Source: Arthrobacter sp. MA-N2 (GTDB lineage Bacteria; Actinomycetota; Actinomycetes; Actinomycetales; Micrococcaceae). Taken from it: a stretch of 64,000 nucleotides of DNA. Shown in pieces: positions 53,079 to 60,815 of this stretch. Below the pieces are notes generated by a model. The model searched no databases and was not told where the DNA came from. It was given only the letters and a program-made list of their open reading frames with translations. Location of the stretch: assembly GCF_000517125.1 (NCBI RefSeq), contig NZ_KI912155.1:1488694-1552693 (forward strand), read 5' to 3'. Each line of letters starts with the position of its first letter. The first letter of the stretch is position 1. The position numbers and the translations under genes are program-made.

Positions 53079-53948
53079 ATGTCAGTTGCATCCGGATACG
53101 TCCACATCTCTGTCCGTAACGCCAATAAGGCCGCGTCGAACGCCGGTCTTCGTCCCGGCTTCGGCAACCGCCCGGCCTACGCGCAGCCCGCACCGCAGGG
53201 CGGTAACCAGGCACCCGGCTACGTGCCCCAGGGCTACAACCCCAACTCCTACGGCCAGCTCCGGGCCGTTCCTGCCAACGAGGCCGCGCCGATGACTGCG
53301 CCCACGCCTGTTCTGGCCCCCGCGGACCGCTCCATCCGCCCTGTTGCCAATGACAACGTGGCCCGTGGCTTCGTGCTCTACATGGGGATCGACGAGGACA
53401 CTGCGGCGGCTGCCGGAACGTCCATCGCCAAGCTCGCCCAGGAAATCCGCGCTTACGCGCAGTCCCTCGTCTCCGGCGCCGAGAGTTATGCCGCCGTCGC
53501 GGTGGCCCCGGCCAGTGCGCCCGGTTCCGCGCTCGACGTCGTCCGCTCGACTTTCGGTGACCCTACCGTTGGCAATCGCCAGCGCCCTGAGGCGCTCCGC
53601 CCGCAGCCTGCCCAGGAAGCCCGCCCGTCCGGCGTCTTGATTGACCTCGCCCGCCGTGAAGTGCACCTCGATGGCGAATCCCTGAACCTCACGTTCAAGG
53701 AATTCGAGCTGCTCAACTACCTCGTTGAAAACGGCACCCGCACCGTCGGCCGCGATGAACTCCTCGAGGGCTTGTGGCGCAATGCCGAAGAGGTTCCCAA
53801 CGAGCGCACCATCGACGTGCACATCCGGCGTCTCCGCTCCAAGCTCGGCCGCCTCGCGAATACTGTCCGCACCGTCCGCGGTCAGGGATACCGTTTCTAC
53901 GAGCACCCCGAGGTCATCGTCTGGGCCGCTCCGGAATACTCGATCTAA
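53079..53948 (+). CDS. Winged-helix (OmpR-type output domain) regulator without receiver
   Basis: The 289-residue protein has a low-complexity Pro/Gln/Tyr-rich N-terminus and a middle domain with FVLYMGIDEDTAAAAGTSIA. The C-terminal Trans_reg_C winged helix has LTFKEFELLNYLVENGTRTV, ERTIDVHIRRLRSKLGRL and VRGQGYRF. There is no receiver Asp. GAGGTAAGCAATCC precedes the ATG. This form is recurrent in Micrococcaceae as far as I recall. Targets are unknown; the long AT-rich upstream region suggests autoregulation. Confidence 0.85.
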   Translation: MSVASGYVHISVRNANKAASNAGLRPGFGNRPAYAQPAPQGGNQAPGYVPQGYNPNSYGQLRAVPANEAAPMTAPTPVLAPADRSIRPVANDNVARGFVLYMGIDEDTAAAAGTSIAKLAQEIRAYAQSLVSGAESYAAVAVAPASAPGSALDVVRSTFGDPTVGNRQRPEALRPQPAQEARPSGVLIDLARREVHLDGESLNLTFKEFELLNYLVENGTRTVGRDELLEGLWRNAEEVPNERTIDVHIRRLRSKLGRLANTVRTVRGQGYRFYEHPEVIVWAAPEYSI

Positions 53949-53960
53949 GCTCTTGGCCCA

Positions 53961-54026
53961 CCCAACTAGCTCGCAGTTGTCGTCGTTATGAGGCCCCAAA
54001 ACGACAAGTAATGTGAGCTAGTTGGG
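53961..54026. repeat. Intergenic palindrome (12-bp outer and 7-bp inner arms)
   Basis: CCCAACTAGCTC at 53961-53972 pairs with GAGCTAGTTGGG at 54015-54026. Inside it TTGTCGT pairs with ACGACAA. It begins 13 bases after the stop of the winged-helix gene and ends 17 bases before the next ATG. It is similar in architecture but not in sequence to the palindromes at 38990 and 54581. Confidence 0.85.
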
Positions 54027-54042
54027 ATAGTAGGGTGGGGGG

Positions 54043-54573
54043 ATGAGCGAGCATCACATCAAGCGTCTGGTGATCATGCGGCATGCGAAATCGGACTGGC
54101 CTCTCGGGGTGCCTGACCATGAGCGGCCCCTCGCCGAGCGTGGCCATCGGGAAGCGCCGCTAGCCGGAAAATGGCTCCTTAAGCACCATGTGATTCCGGA
54201 CTTCATCCTCTGCTCGTCTGCCCTCCGGACCCGTCAGACCTGCACGTGGGTGTGCAGCGAACTGGGGGACAAGGCGCCGACGCCGAAACTCGAGGACGGT
54301 CTGTATGCCGCCTCCGCGTTGCGCATGTTGGCGGTCATCAACCACGTGCCGGAAACCGTCACGACCTTGATGATTTTCTCCCACATGCCCGGAGTGCAGG
54401 ACCTCGCCATGCACCTGGCTTCCCGCGACTCGGACCATGACGCCTACATGGATGCCGCTACCCGTTACCCCACCAGTGCCATGACCGTGATGGAGCTGGA
54501 GAAGCCGTGGGCCGAACTCGATGGGCAGGATGCTCGCCTGACCCACTTCGCCGTTCCGCGTCCAAAGAAGTAA
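54043..54573 (+). CDS. SixA-type histidine phosphatase
   Basis: This 176-residue protein has the RHG motif IMRHAKSDW (Arg13, catalytic His14) and ERPLAERGHREAPLAGKWL. The second catalytic His is in FSHMPGVQDLA. The short form without extra domains resembles SixA, a phosphohistidine phosphatase, though the substrate in actinobacteria is not fixed. Confidence 0.9.
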   Translation: MSEHHIKRLVIMRHAKSDWPLGVPDHERPLAERGHREAPLAGKWLLKHHVIPDFILCSSALRTRQTCTWVCSELGDKAPTPKLEDGLYAASALRMLAVINHVPETVTTLMIFSHMPGVQDLAMHLASRDSDHDAYMDAATRYPTSAMTVMELEKPWAELDGQDARLTHFAVPRPKK

Positions 54574-54580
54574 CCTCGGG

Positions 54581-54643
54581 GCGCGAACTGGCAGCTGCTG
54601 CCCCTTTCAAGGCCGCCAGGGGGCATCTGCTGCCAGTTCGCGC
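54581..54643. terminator. Long near-perfect hairpin between convergent genes
   Basis: A 24-bp arm beginning GCGCGAACTGGCAGC (54581) pairs with 54620-54643 at 22 of 24 positions, with a 15-base loop. It lies between the stop codons of the SixA-like gene (54573) and the LysR gene (54655), so it can serve as a bidirectional terminator. No T-tract follows on either side, which is common in GC-rich actinobacteria. Confidence 0.75.
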
Positions 54644-54654
54644 GACTCGCGCCG

Positions 54655-55605
54655 CTAGCCCATGTTGAGTCCCGCGTCGAGTCCCGCGGCCACGTCTTGC
54701 AGCAGGCGGACAACATGGCGGATGCTGGGGCTTGCCGTCATGGTCTTCCGGTATACGATTCCCACTTGGCGTTGCTGCACCGGATTGACCACGGGGACAG
54801 CTACCACCCCGGCGGGAAGTTCCGGCCTGCCGAGCCTGGGCACCAAAGCCACCGCGACGCCCTGCTGGACCATGGCGATATGCGTGGAAAAGTCGGGATC
54901 GTAGACGCGGATGTCCGGCACGCGTCCGAGGCCCGCGAGGATCGCCAGCAACGCCTCGTTGCAGATGGCGCCGGCGGGGGTGCTGATCCAGTGTTCGTCC
55001 GCCAGTTCGGAAGGCTCGACGGCGGTCCTGCCGGCCAGCGGGTGCGCCGAGTTGAGCAGGACGTCGGCCGTGTCCAGGCAGAGGTCCTCGTGCACCATGT
55101 TTTCCGGAATGACCAAGGGTACCGAGTTCCAGTTGTGTACCACGCCGAGATCGGCTTCACCGCTTGCGACCCGTTGGACGGCCTCGCGCGGGTCTTCGGC
55201 CACCACCCGGACCTCAAGCCCGGAACTGCCGGCAATACCGGCAGAGGAACCCCCGGCTGTGCCGAGTTTCCCCAGCATCGGCCCTAGCAGTCCGCGGCAG
55301 GCCGTGGAGAACGCCACGAGCCGCAGCACGCCGCTTGGCTTTGAGGGGTCGGCGAGCAGGGTGGCCTGGAGCTCCTCCAATTCGCCCAGGATGCGGCGTC
55401 CGTATTCGGCCAGCGCCATGCCGCGGTCTGTCAGCAGTACGCCCCGGCCATGGCGCTCCAGGACGGTGACGCCGCTCTGCTTCTCCAGCTTCTTGATCTG
55501 CTGGGAGACCGCCGAAGGGCTGAACCCCATCGCCTCCGAGGCAGCCACCACCGAGCCTTGCTGCTCCACCGCTACGAGGGCCCTTAAGGCCGCAATCTCA
55601 ATCAT
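54655..55605 (-). CDS. LysR-family transcriptional regulator
   Basis: The 316-residue regulator starts MIEIAALRALVAVEQQGSVV with an HTH containing SPSAVSQQIKKLEKQSGVTV. The effector-binding domain covers the rest. The ATG at 55605 fits the family start better than one at 55620. It is divergent from the EamA transporter gene (72-bp gap), which is its probable target. Confidence 0.9.
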   Translation of the reverse strand: MIEIAALRALVAVEQQGSVVAASEAMGFSPSAVSQQIKKLEKQSGVTVLERHGRGVLLTDRGMALAEYGRRILGELEELQATLLADPSKPSGVLRLVAFSTACRGLLGPMLGKLGTAGGSSAGIAGSSGLEVRVVAEDPREAVQRVASGEADLGVVHNWNSVPLVIPENMVHEDLCLDTADVLLNSAHPLAGRTAVEPSELADEHWISTPAGAICNEALLAILAGLGRVPDIRVYDPDFSTHIAMVQQGVAVALVPRLGRPELPAGVVAVPVVNPVQQRQVGIVYRKTMTASPSIRHVVRLLQDVAAGLDAGLNMG

Positions 55606-55677
55606 GAAGCAAACGTACATGATTCGATGAAGAATTCAACGCTGGTGCTTCATCCGCATCACTGTCAGAGTTGAATC

Positions 55678-56634
55678 GTGAATATCCGCCACTCAGCACT
55701 TGCCGTCCTTGTCGCCGTCCTTTGGGGCCTGAATTTTGTCGCGATCGACTTTGGCCTGCACCCCGTAAGCGGGAACGGCAGCAACGGGAGCGGTGGCGCG
55801 GCAAATGTGCCTCCGTTGTTGTTCGTGGCGATGCGCTTTGTGCTGGTGGTGTTCCCTTGCATCTTCTTTGTCCGCAAACCGGATGTCAGCTGGAAGGCGA
55901 TCATCGGCGTCGGACTGTTCATGAGTGCTGGCCAGTTCGGCCTGCTTTACCTGGGCATGGCCCTCGGCATGCCCGCGGGGCTCGCCTCTTTGGTGCTACA
56001 AGCCCAAGTGCTCCTGACGGTGCTGTTGGCCGCCCGGTTCCTCGGAGAACGTCCCAGTAAACGCCAACTGACAGGCGTGGTACTGGGTGTCGCGGGGCTT
56101 GCCCTGGTCGCGGTGGGACGCAGCCTGGTGGCGCCCTTGGTGCCGCTCATGATCGTGCTCGCAGCGGCACTGTCCTGGGCTGCGGGAAACATCATCGCAC
56201 GCAAAGCCAAGGCAGCTTCGGGATTGGGCCTGGTGGTCTGGTCCGGGGCTGTGGTCCCGCTGCCTCTTGCGGGCTTGTCGCTCATCGTGGATGGCCCGGG
56301 CGCCGTCGTCGGGACCCTCACCAATCTGCAACCGGCCACGATTCTGAGCGCGCTCTACACTGCGGTATTCGCGTCACTGGTGGGCTACGGCATCTGGAAT
56401 CGCCTGCTGAGCCTCTATCCGAGTTCAGCCGTGGTGCCGTTCACGCTCTTGGTTCCGGTGGTGGGAATGACGGCGGCGTGGCTGCTGATCTCAGAGATCC
56501 CGACCGCGGCGGAACTGGCCGGCGGTCTCCTTTTGTTGGGCGGCGTGGCGACGGCGGTCCTGCAGCGGCGCGCTAAAGCTGCGGCCCCGGCGTTGCCCGA
56601 AGACCGTCAGCGCCTGGGAGCGGGCTTGCGCTGA
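55678..56634 (+). CDS. EamA (DMT) family transporter
   Basis: The 318-residue membrane protein has ten predicted helices in two EamA repeats: ALAVLVAVLWGLNFVAIDFG at the start and IVLAAALSWAAGNIIARKAK in the second half. Such proteins often export amino acids or metabolites. The start is GTG 55678. Its 3' end overlaps the 3' end of the convergent gene at 56607 by 28 bp. Confidence 0.9.
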   Translation: MNIRHSALAVLVAVLWGLNFVAIDFGLHPVSGNGSNGSGGAANVPPLLFVAMRFVLVVFPCIFFVRKPDVSWKAIIGVGLFMSAGQFGLLYLGMALGMPAGLASLVLQAQVLLTVLLAARFLGERPSKRQLTGVVLGVAGLALVAVGRSLVAPLVPLMIVLAAALSWAAGNIIARKAKAASGLGLVVWSGAVVPLPLAGLSLIVDGPGAVVGTLTNLQPATILSALYTAVFASLVGYGIWNRLLSLYPSSAVVPFTLLVPVVGMTAAWLLISEIPTAAELAGGLLLLGGVATAVLQRRAKAAAPALPEDRQRLGAGLR

Positions 56635-57284
56635 ACTGGCGATCCCGGAGCAGGGGATCCCGACGTCGGACGCTTAGCGGGCGCGGCCGGCGCCGGTGAG
56701 CGCGGTGCAGCGCGCTTCACCGCCCCCGACGCTGGCCGGGCCGCCGGCCGCTGGGCGGCCCTGGCAGCTGCCGAGGAAGGCCGCTGCGCAGATCGGGCCG
56801 CTGGCCGAGTCACGGGGCGGGACGCCGCCGCTCGGTTCCTGCGGGATGGCCAGACTGCACCCACAAACAGGACCAGCAGGGAACTGCAGCCTGCAGCGGC
56901 TGCAAGGTAGAAGTAGATATCCGAATCTTGGCTGCTCACCGCGCTGCCCAAGGCATTCTCGTCCTGGTTGAAGGCCAGTCCCCACATGCGCAGGAACGCG
57001 ATTCCGAAAGCGATGAACAAGGCCGATGCGATCGTGCCGAGGACCAGCATGAAGTAGCGTCGCCGCGCGAAGACTTCCGCGACACACGCAAGGTAGCCGA
57101 TTGCCAGGACCGCGAGGAACGTGTACATCACGGTTTCCTCCAGGGTGATCGCGAGCAACACCAGCAAGCCAGCCGACACCACAGCAGAGATGATCGCAAG
57201 CTTTCCACTGTTCCCCAGGCGCATGGAAACCATCATCCCCGACCGGGCGGAATCGCCACGCCCGTAAGACGCCGCAGTTGCCAT
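56607..57284 (-). CDS. Four-helix membrane protein with basic Ala/Pro/Arg tail
   Basis: This 225-residue protein has about four membrane helices between residues 28 and 165 (LAIISAVVSAGLLVLLAITL, YTFLAVLAIGYLACVAEVF, YFMLVLGTIASALFIAFGIA, IYFYLAAAAGCSSLLVLFVG). A 65-residue cytoplasmic tail is rich in Ala, Pro and Arg. I do not recognise the family. It is four bases downstream of the TetR gene and may belong to that operon. Confidence 0.65.
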   Translation of the reverse strand: MATAASYGRGDSARSGMMVSMRLGNSGKLAIISAVVSAGLLVLLAITLEETVMYTFLAVLAIGYLACVAEVFARRRYFMLVLGTIASALFIAFGIAFLRMWGLAFNQDENALGSAVSSQDSDIYFYLAAAAGCSSLLVLFVGAVWPSRRNRAAASRPVTRPAARSAQRPSSAAARAAQRPAARPASGAVKRAAPRSPAPAAPAKRPTSGSPAPGSPVQRKPAPRR

Positions 57285-57288
57285 ACCG

Positions 57289-57951
57289 TTACCGCAGGAC
57301 GTAGCCCCGCATCATGGTCATGATGGCTGCGACACTTTGCTCCCGGGTACGTTCCGGGTTGTACGTTTGCCGGTCCAGGCCCACCACGAAGATCGCACCG
57401 AACATTGCCGCTTCGAGGCTGCCGCGGGCAATGCCCGTATCCACGGTGTATTCGCTGGCCACCTTCTCGATGGCAGCACCGATCACTGCCAACAACTCGC
57501 TACGGAGTTCGACGAAGAGGCTGCCCCATTCGCTGGGCGTCCGCCAGTTTTCGCTGATCCAGAGCCGCGCGAAGGACGGGTAGTCGTCCATGAAGTCCAT
57601 GGCTTGGCCAAGCATGGCTTCCATGGCCTCGAGCGGATCGGCGTGCAGTCCCTCGATGGTTTGGAGCCGGCCGAGCATGATGTCGACGCCGTGGCGCAGC
57701 AACTGGGCGATCAGATCGGCCTTGCTGCCGAAGTTGTAGTAGACCGTTCCCTTGGACACGCCGGCGGCGGCTGCGATCTCGTCCACCGTGACGCCTGCCG
57801 CGCCGCGCTCGCCGATCAGTTCCATCGAAGCGTCGAAGAGGCGCTGTTTGCTCGCGTTGGTGCGGACTGGGCGGAGCTTCTTTTCCGGAGTTTCCGGACC
57901 CGGGCCGTCCGGGCCCCCGTTGGCCTGTGTCGCAGGCTCTTGCATGCTCAT
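57289..57951 (-). CDS. TetR-family regulator
   Basis: This 220-residue regulator has an N-terminal HTH (RLFDASMELIGERGAAGVTV, then IAAAAGVSKGTVYYNFGSKA) and a helical ligand-binding domain. ATG 57951 overlaps the stop of the YhgE-like gene by four bases; the frame reaching to 58434 is antisense and was trimmed. As the last regulator of the ABC-like/YhgE operon it probably represses that operon through the 30-bp palindrome at 60770. Confidence 0.92.
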   Translation of the reverse strand: MSMQEPATQANGGPDGPGPETPEKKLRPVRTNASKQRLFDASMELIGERGAAGVTVDEIAAAAGVSKGTVYYNFGSKADLIAQLLRHGVDIMLGRLQTIEGLHADPLEAMEAMLGQAMDFMDDYPSFARLWISENWRTPSEWGSLFVELRSELLAVIGAAIEKVASEYTVDTGIARGSLEAAMFGAIFVVGLDRQTYNPERTREQSVAAIMTMMRGYVLR

Positions 57952-59984
57952 ACTGCAATCTCCGGCTTCAGGGTCTTGAGGGTCCAGAACTTGTGCTTCC
58001 GGACGGCCAGCGTGGAAAGCGCTGCCCCCAGCACAGTGTAGCCACACAGGCCCAGGACAATGGGCCAGATCATCGACAGCTCGCCGCCGTAGATCAAGTG
58101 CCGCATGCCCGTTACCACGTAGCCCATGGGCATGATCTCGTGGACCACGTGCAACGGCATCGGAGTGGTTTGCCACGGGAACGTTCCGCCGGAAGACACC
58201 AACTGCAGGACCAGCAGGATCAACACCACGAACTTTCCAGGAGTCCCCAGTAAAGCCACGATGCCTTGGATGAGGGCCGTGAACGCCATGACGGCGGCCA
58301 GCATGAACAACCACATCCACACCGGGTGTGCCGCGTTGAGGCCCAGCCCCAAGTCCACTACGAGGGTGAGGATGCTGGCCTGCAGCACGGAGACCACAAA
58401 GAAGGGGAGCCAGCCACCGACGGCGATTTTCCACGACGGAGCGTTCGACGCCAGGGCCCGCTGGGTGATGGGACGCATCGCTTGGACGAGCATGAACACG
58501 CCGATCCAGAGCGACAGTGTCAGGAAGAACGGGGCGAGGCCGGCGCCGTACGATCCGGCCTTGGCCTGGGAAACGTTGTTGACCGCGACCGGATCCGCGA
58601 TCACCTTGGACACCTCGCTCTTTTGGGCGTCGTTCGGGTTCGGGACCTTGCCTGCCCCCTTCGCCAACTCGCTCGCCAAGGTGCGGGATCCGTCCGCGGC
58701 CGTGGCGGCGCCGCTCGCAAGTTGCGCCGCGCCGTCGTCGAGCTTGGCCGCACCGTCAGCGAGGGAAACCGTGCCGTTGACAGCAGACTGTTCGCCTGCC
58801 GCGAGGGTCGCAGCGCCCGAGCTGAGCTGGTCCGCGCCGGCCGAGGCCTGGCCGATGGCACCGGTCAGGGCAGGCGTGGCGCCCGCGAGTTTGGCGGCGC
58901 CCGCGCTGACCGCGGCTGAGCCGTCGGCGAGCTGCTGGATCTGGGCGGCATCGGCCGAAATCTTGGCCTTGGCATCCGTGACTTGGCTGGAAGCGGCGGC
59001 AGTGTCGAAGTCCGCCAGGATCTTGTTGGCCTGGTCTTGCGTGATGACTCCCGCGGACACGAGCCGCCCGTTGGAGGCCACCACGCGGTCCCGGGCTCCG
59101 GCGTCGAACGCGGAAAGCTGCCCGACGACGTCCTGGACCTTCGCATTAAGCTGCGCGTTTCCGGCGGCTACTTGAGCTGCGCCGTCGGCGAGCTTTTGGG
59201 AGTCTGCCGGGAGGGAGGCGGTTTTGTTCTTAAGTTCGGTGAGTCCAGTGCTGAGCTGCCCGGCGCCGTCGTTGAGCTGGTTCGCTCCGTCGCGCAGTCG
59301 GCTTTGGCCCGCCAGGAGCTCGGACGCGCCGCTGCTGAGTTGGCTGGTCCCGTCGTGGAGGGTGGCGGCACCGTCACTGAGTTTGCCGACGCCGTCCGCG
59401 AGCTGGGCCGCACCGTCGGATGCCTTGACGATGGAGGCGTGGATGGTGCCGAAGCCGGTGAGGAGCTGGTTGGCGGTTTCCTCGCCCACTTCCTTGGCCA
59501 CGGTGGAGTGCACCGCGGTGGTGAGTTTGTCCACGATGGTGCTGAGGAGGTAGTTGTTGGCGTCGTTGGTGGTGACGTTGAGCATCGCCTGGTTGGCGGC
59601 GTCGAAGCTGCCCGGTGAGACGAGGTTGGCGGAAAAGTCCTTCGGAATCTTCAGGGCGAAGGCGTACTTGCCGGATTCAACTCCGGCGTCGGCTTCGGCC
59701 GTGGTGGTGACCCGCTGCCAGTTGAAGACGTGGCTTTCCACGAGGCTGTCGGCCACTTTCTGGCCGGCCTGCAGCTCGGGCCCGCTGGCCGGCTGGGCTC
59801 CCGCGTCCTCGACCACCAGCGCGGCGTCGATCTGGTTGAGGTTGCCGTAGGGATCCCAGTTCGCGTAGAGGTACACGGCTCCGTAGAGGAGGGGCACCAT
59901 GGTCAGGGCGAGGATGGTCAGCTTGGGCAGGAGCCCGCCGGTCATGCGCTTGAGTTCGGAGCGGGCCAGCCGCAGAACAGTCAC
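57948..59984 (-). CDS. YhgE/Pip-type ABC-2 membrane protein
   Basis: This 678-residue protein has one N-terminal helix (LPKLTILALTMVPLLYGAVY) and a long extracellular region full of GA..L..GA..L heptads. Five or so C-terminal helices (ILTLVVDLGLGLNAAHPVW, AVMAFTALIQGIVALLG and others) follow. This is the YhgE/Pip architecture, homologous to phage-infection protein and to MmpL-adjacent exporters. It is coupled by a four-base overlap to the ABC-like gene upstream and to TetR downstream. Confidence 0.9.
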   Translation of the reverse strand: MTVLRLARSELKRMTGGLLPKLTILALTMVPLLYGAVYLYANWDPYGNLNQIDAALVVEDAGAQPASGPELQAGQKVADSLVESHVFNWQRVTTTAEADAGVESGKYAFALKIPKDFSANLVSPGSFDAANQAMLNVTTNDANNYLLSTIVDKLTTAVHSTVAKEVGEETANQLLTGFGTIHASIVKASDGAAQLADGVGKLSDGAATLHDGTSQLSSGASELLAGQSRLRDGANQLNDGAGQLSTGLTELKNKTASLPADSQKLADGAAQVAAGNAQLNAKVQDVVGQLSAFDAGARDRVVASNGRLVSAGVITQDQANKILADFDTAAASSQVTDAKAKISADAAQIQQLADGSAAVSAGAAKLAGATPALTGAIGQASAGADQLSSGAATLAAGEQSAVNGTVSLADGAAKLDDGAAQLASGAATAADGSRTLASELAKGAGKVPNPNDAQKSEVSKVIADPVAVNNVSQAKAGSYGAGLAPFFLTLSLWIGVFMLVQAMRPITQRALASNAPSWKIAVGGWLPFFVVSVLQASILTLVVDLGLGLNAAHPVWMWLFMLAAVMAFTALIQGIVALLGTPGKFVVLILLVLQLVSSGGTFPWQTTPMPLHVVHEIMPMGYVVTGMRHLIYGGELSMIWPIVLGLCGYTVLGAALSTLAVRKHKFWTLKTLKPEIAV

Positions 59985-60730
59985 TTTGCGGTCCTTTGCA
60001 GGGTTTCGGGTGCTTCTTCGGGTGCTTCTTCGGGATCTTCTTGGGCGTTTTGGAGGGGTTCGGCGGGGGCCGCGGGTTCGGCGGCGGCTGCCGGCGCGGC
60101 CGTGTGGCTGACTGAGTTGCCGATCGCCGCGGCCGGGCCGTGCCAGCTGTCCGGGAGGGCTGAGACGACCGCGACGACGGCGAGCGGCCGCCCGGCGTCG
60201 TACGCCAACTGCTCCAGGCGCGGGAGCCAGTCCGCAGGGTTCGCGCTGTGCCGGTCCGGGGAGTCGAGCACCAGCAGATCGAGGGCCGGATCCGCGAGGG
60301 CCAAGGCGGTCAGCAACTCAAGGCGGCGGTCCGCCGGGAGTTGCTCAATCCACAGCCCGGCGATGTCCTCGAAGCGATTGACCTTGAGCCATGGCTTGCT
60401 GAGGAGGGCACCTCGGTAGCGGCGGGGAATGAGCGAGAGGTCTTCCGTCACGAGGTCGCGGACGCTCAAGTGCTGCTCCGGTTCATTGACGCCGGGAGCG
60501 TCGATGAGGGCGCTCGCTGCCCGGAGCTTCTTGGTTTTTACGGAGTTGTCCCAGCTCAGGAGTCCTTTGCCGGGCTTCATTCGGCCGCTGAGTGCCAAGG
60601 CCAAGGCTGTGCGCTGGTCCTGGCCGTCGCCGGTCACGAGGAGGAGCTCGCCGCGCTGGGCTTCGAGTGAGGTGGGAGGCAGGAGATCGTCCCGGCGGCC
60701 GTCGATCTGGAGTTGCTGTGCGGACAGCAC
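59981..60730 (-). CDS. Degenerate ABC-type ATPase partner
   Basis: The 249-residue protein has the outline of an ABC nucleotide-binding domain: a Walker A position VTGDGQDQRTALALAL, which lacks the GK(S/T), a signature region around IEQLPADRRLELLTALALAD, and Walker B LLVLDSPD. The C-terminus is a Pro/Glu/Ala-rich tail. Loss of the P-loop Lys implies it does not hydrolyse ATP normally and may be a regulatory or structural partner of the YhgE-like protein, with which it overlaps by four bases. Confidence 0.75.
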   Translation of the reverse strand: MLSAQQLQIDGRRDDLLPPTSLEAQRGELLLVTGDGQDQRTALALALSGRMKPGKGLLSWDNSVKTKKLRAASALIDAPGVNEPEQHLSVRDLVTEDLSLIPRRYRGALLSKPWLKVNRFEDIAGLWIEQLPADRRLELLTALALADPALDLLVLDSPDRHSANPADWLPRLEQLAYDAGRPLAVVAVVSALPDSWHGPAAAIGNSVSHTAAPAAAAEPAAPAEPLQNAQEDPEEAPEEAPETLQRTAK

Positions 60731-60769
60731 AAGTGGACCTTTCGCAGAACCAATAGTCTGCCCCCAATA

Positions 60770-60799
60770 CTATTTGAACTGACCGGTCAGTTCAAATAG
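60770..60799. promoter_or_regulatory. 30-bp perfect palindrome, likely TetR operator
   Basis: The site reads CTATTTGAACTGACC followed by its exact complement, centred between 60784 and 60785. It lies 40 bases upstream of the ABC-like gene start on the minus strand and 16 bases past the stop of the serine hydrolase. The core TGAACTGACCGGTCAGTTCA is typical of TetR-family operators (the GACCGGTC centre). It would let the TetR protein of the same operon repress its own transcription. Confidence 0.88.
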
Positions 60800-60815
60800 A
60801 TCCACTGTCCTGCTG

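Noticed and set aside
57952..58434. N-terminal extension of the TetR frame
   Set aside because: It lies inside the YhgE-like gene on the same strand in another frame, and the TetR ATG overlaps the YhgE stop as expected for coupled genes.
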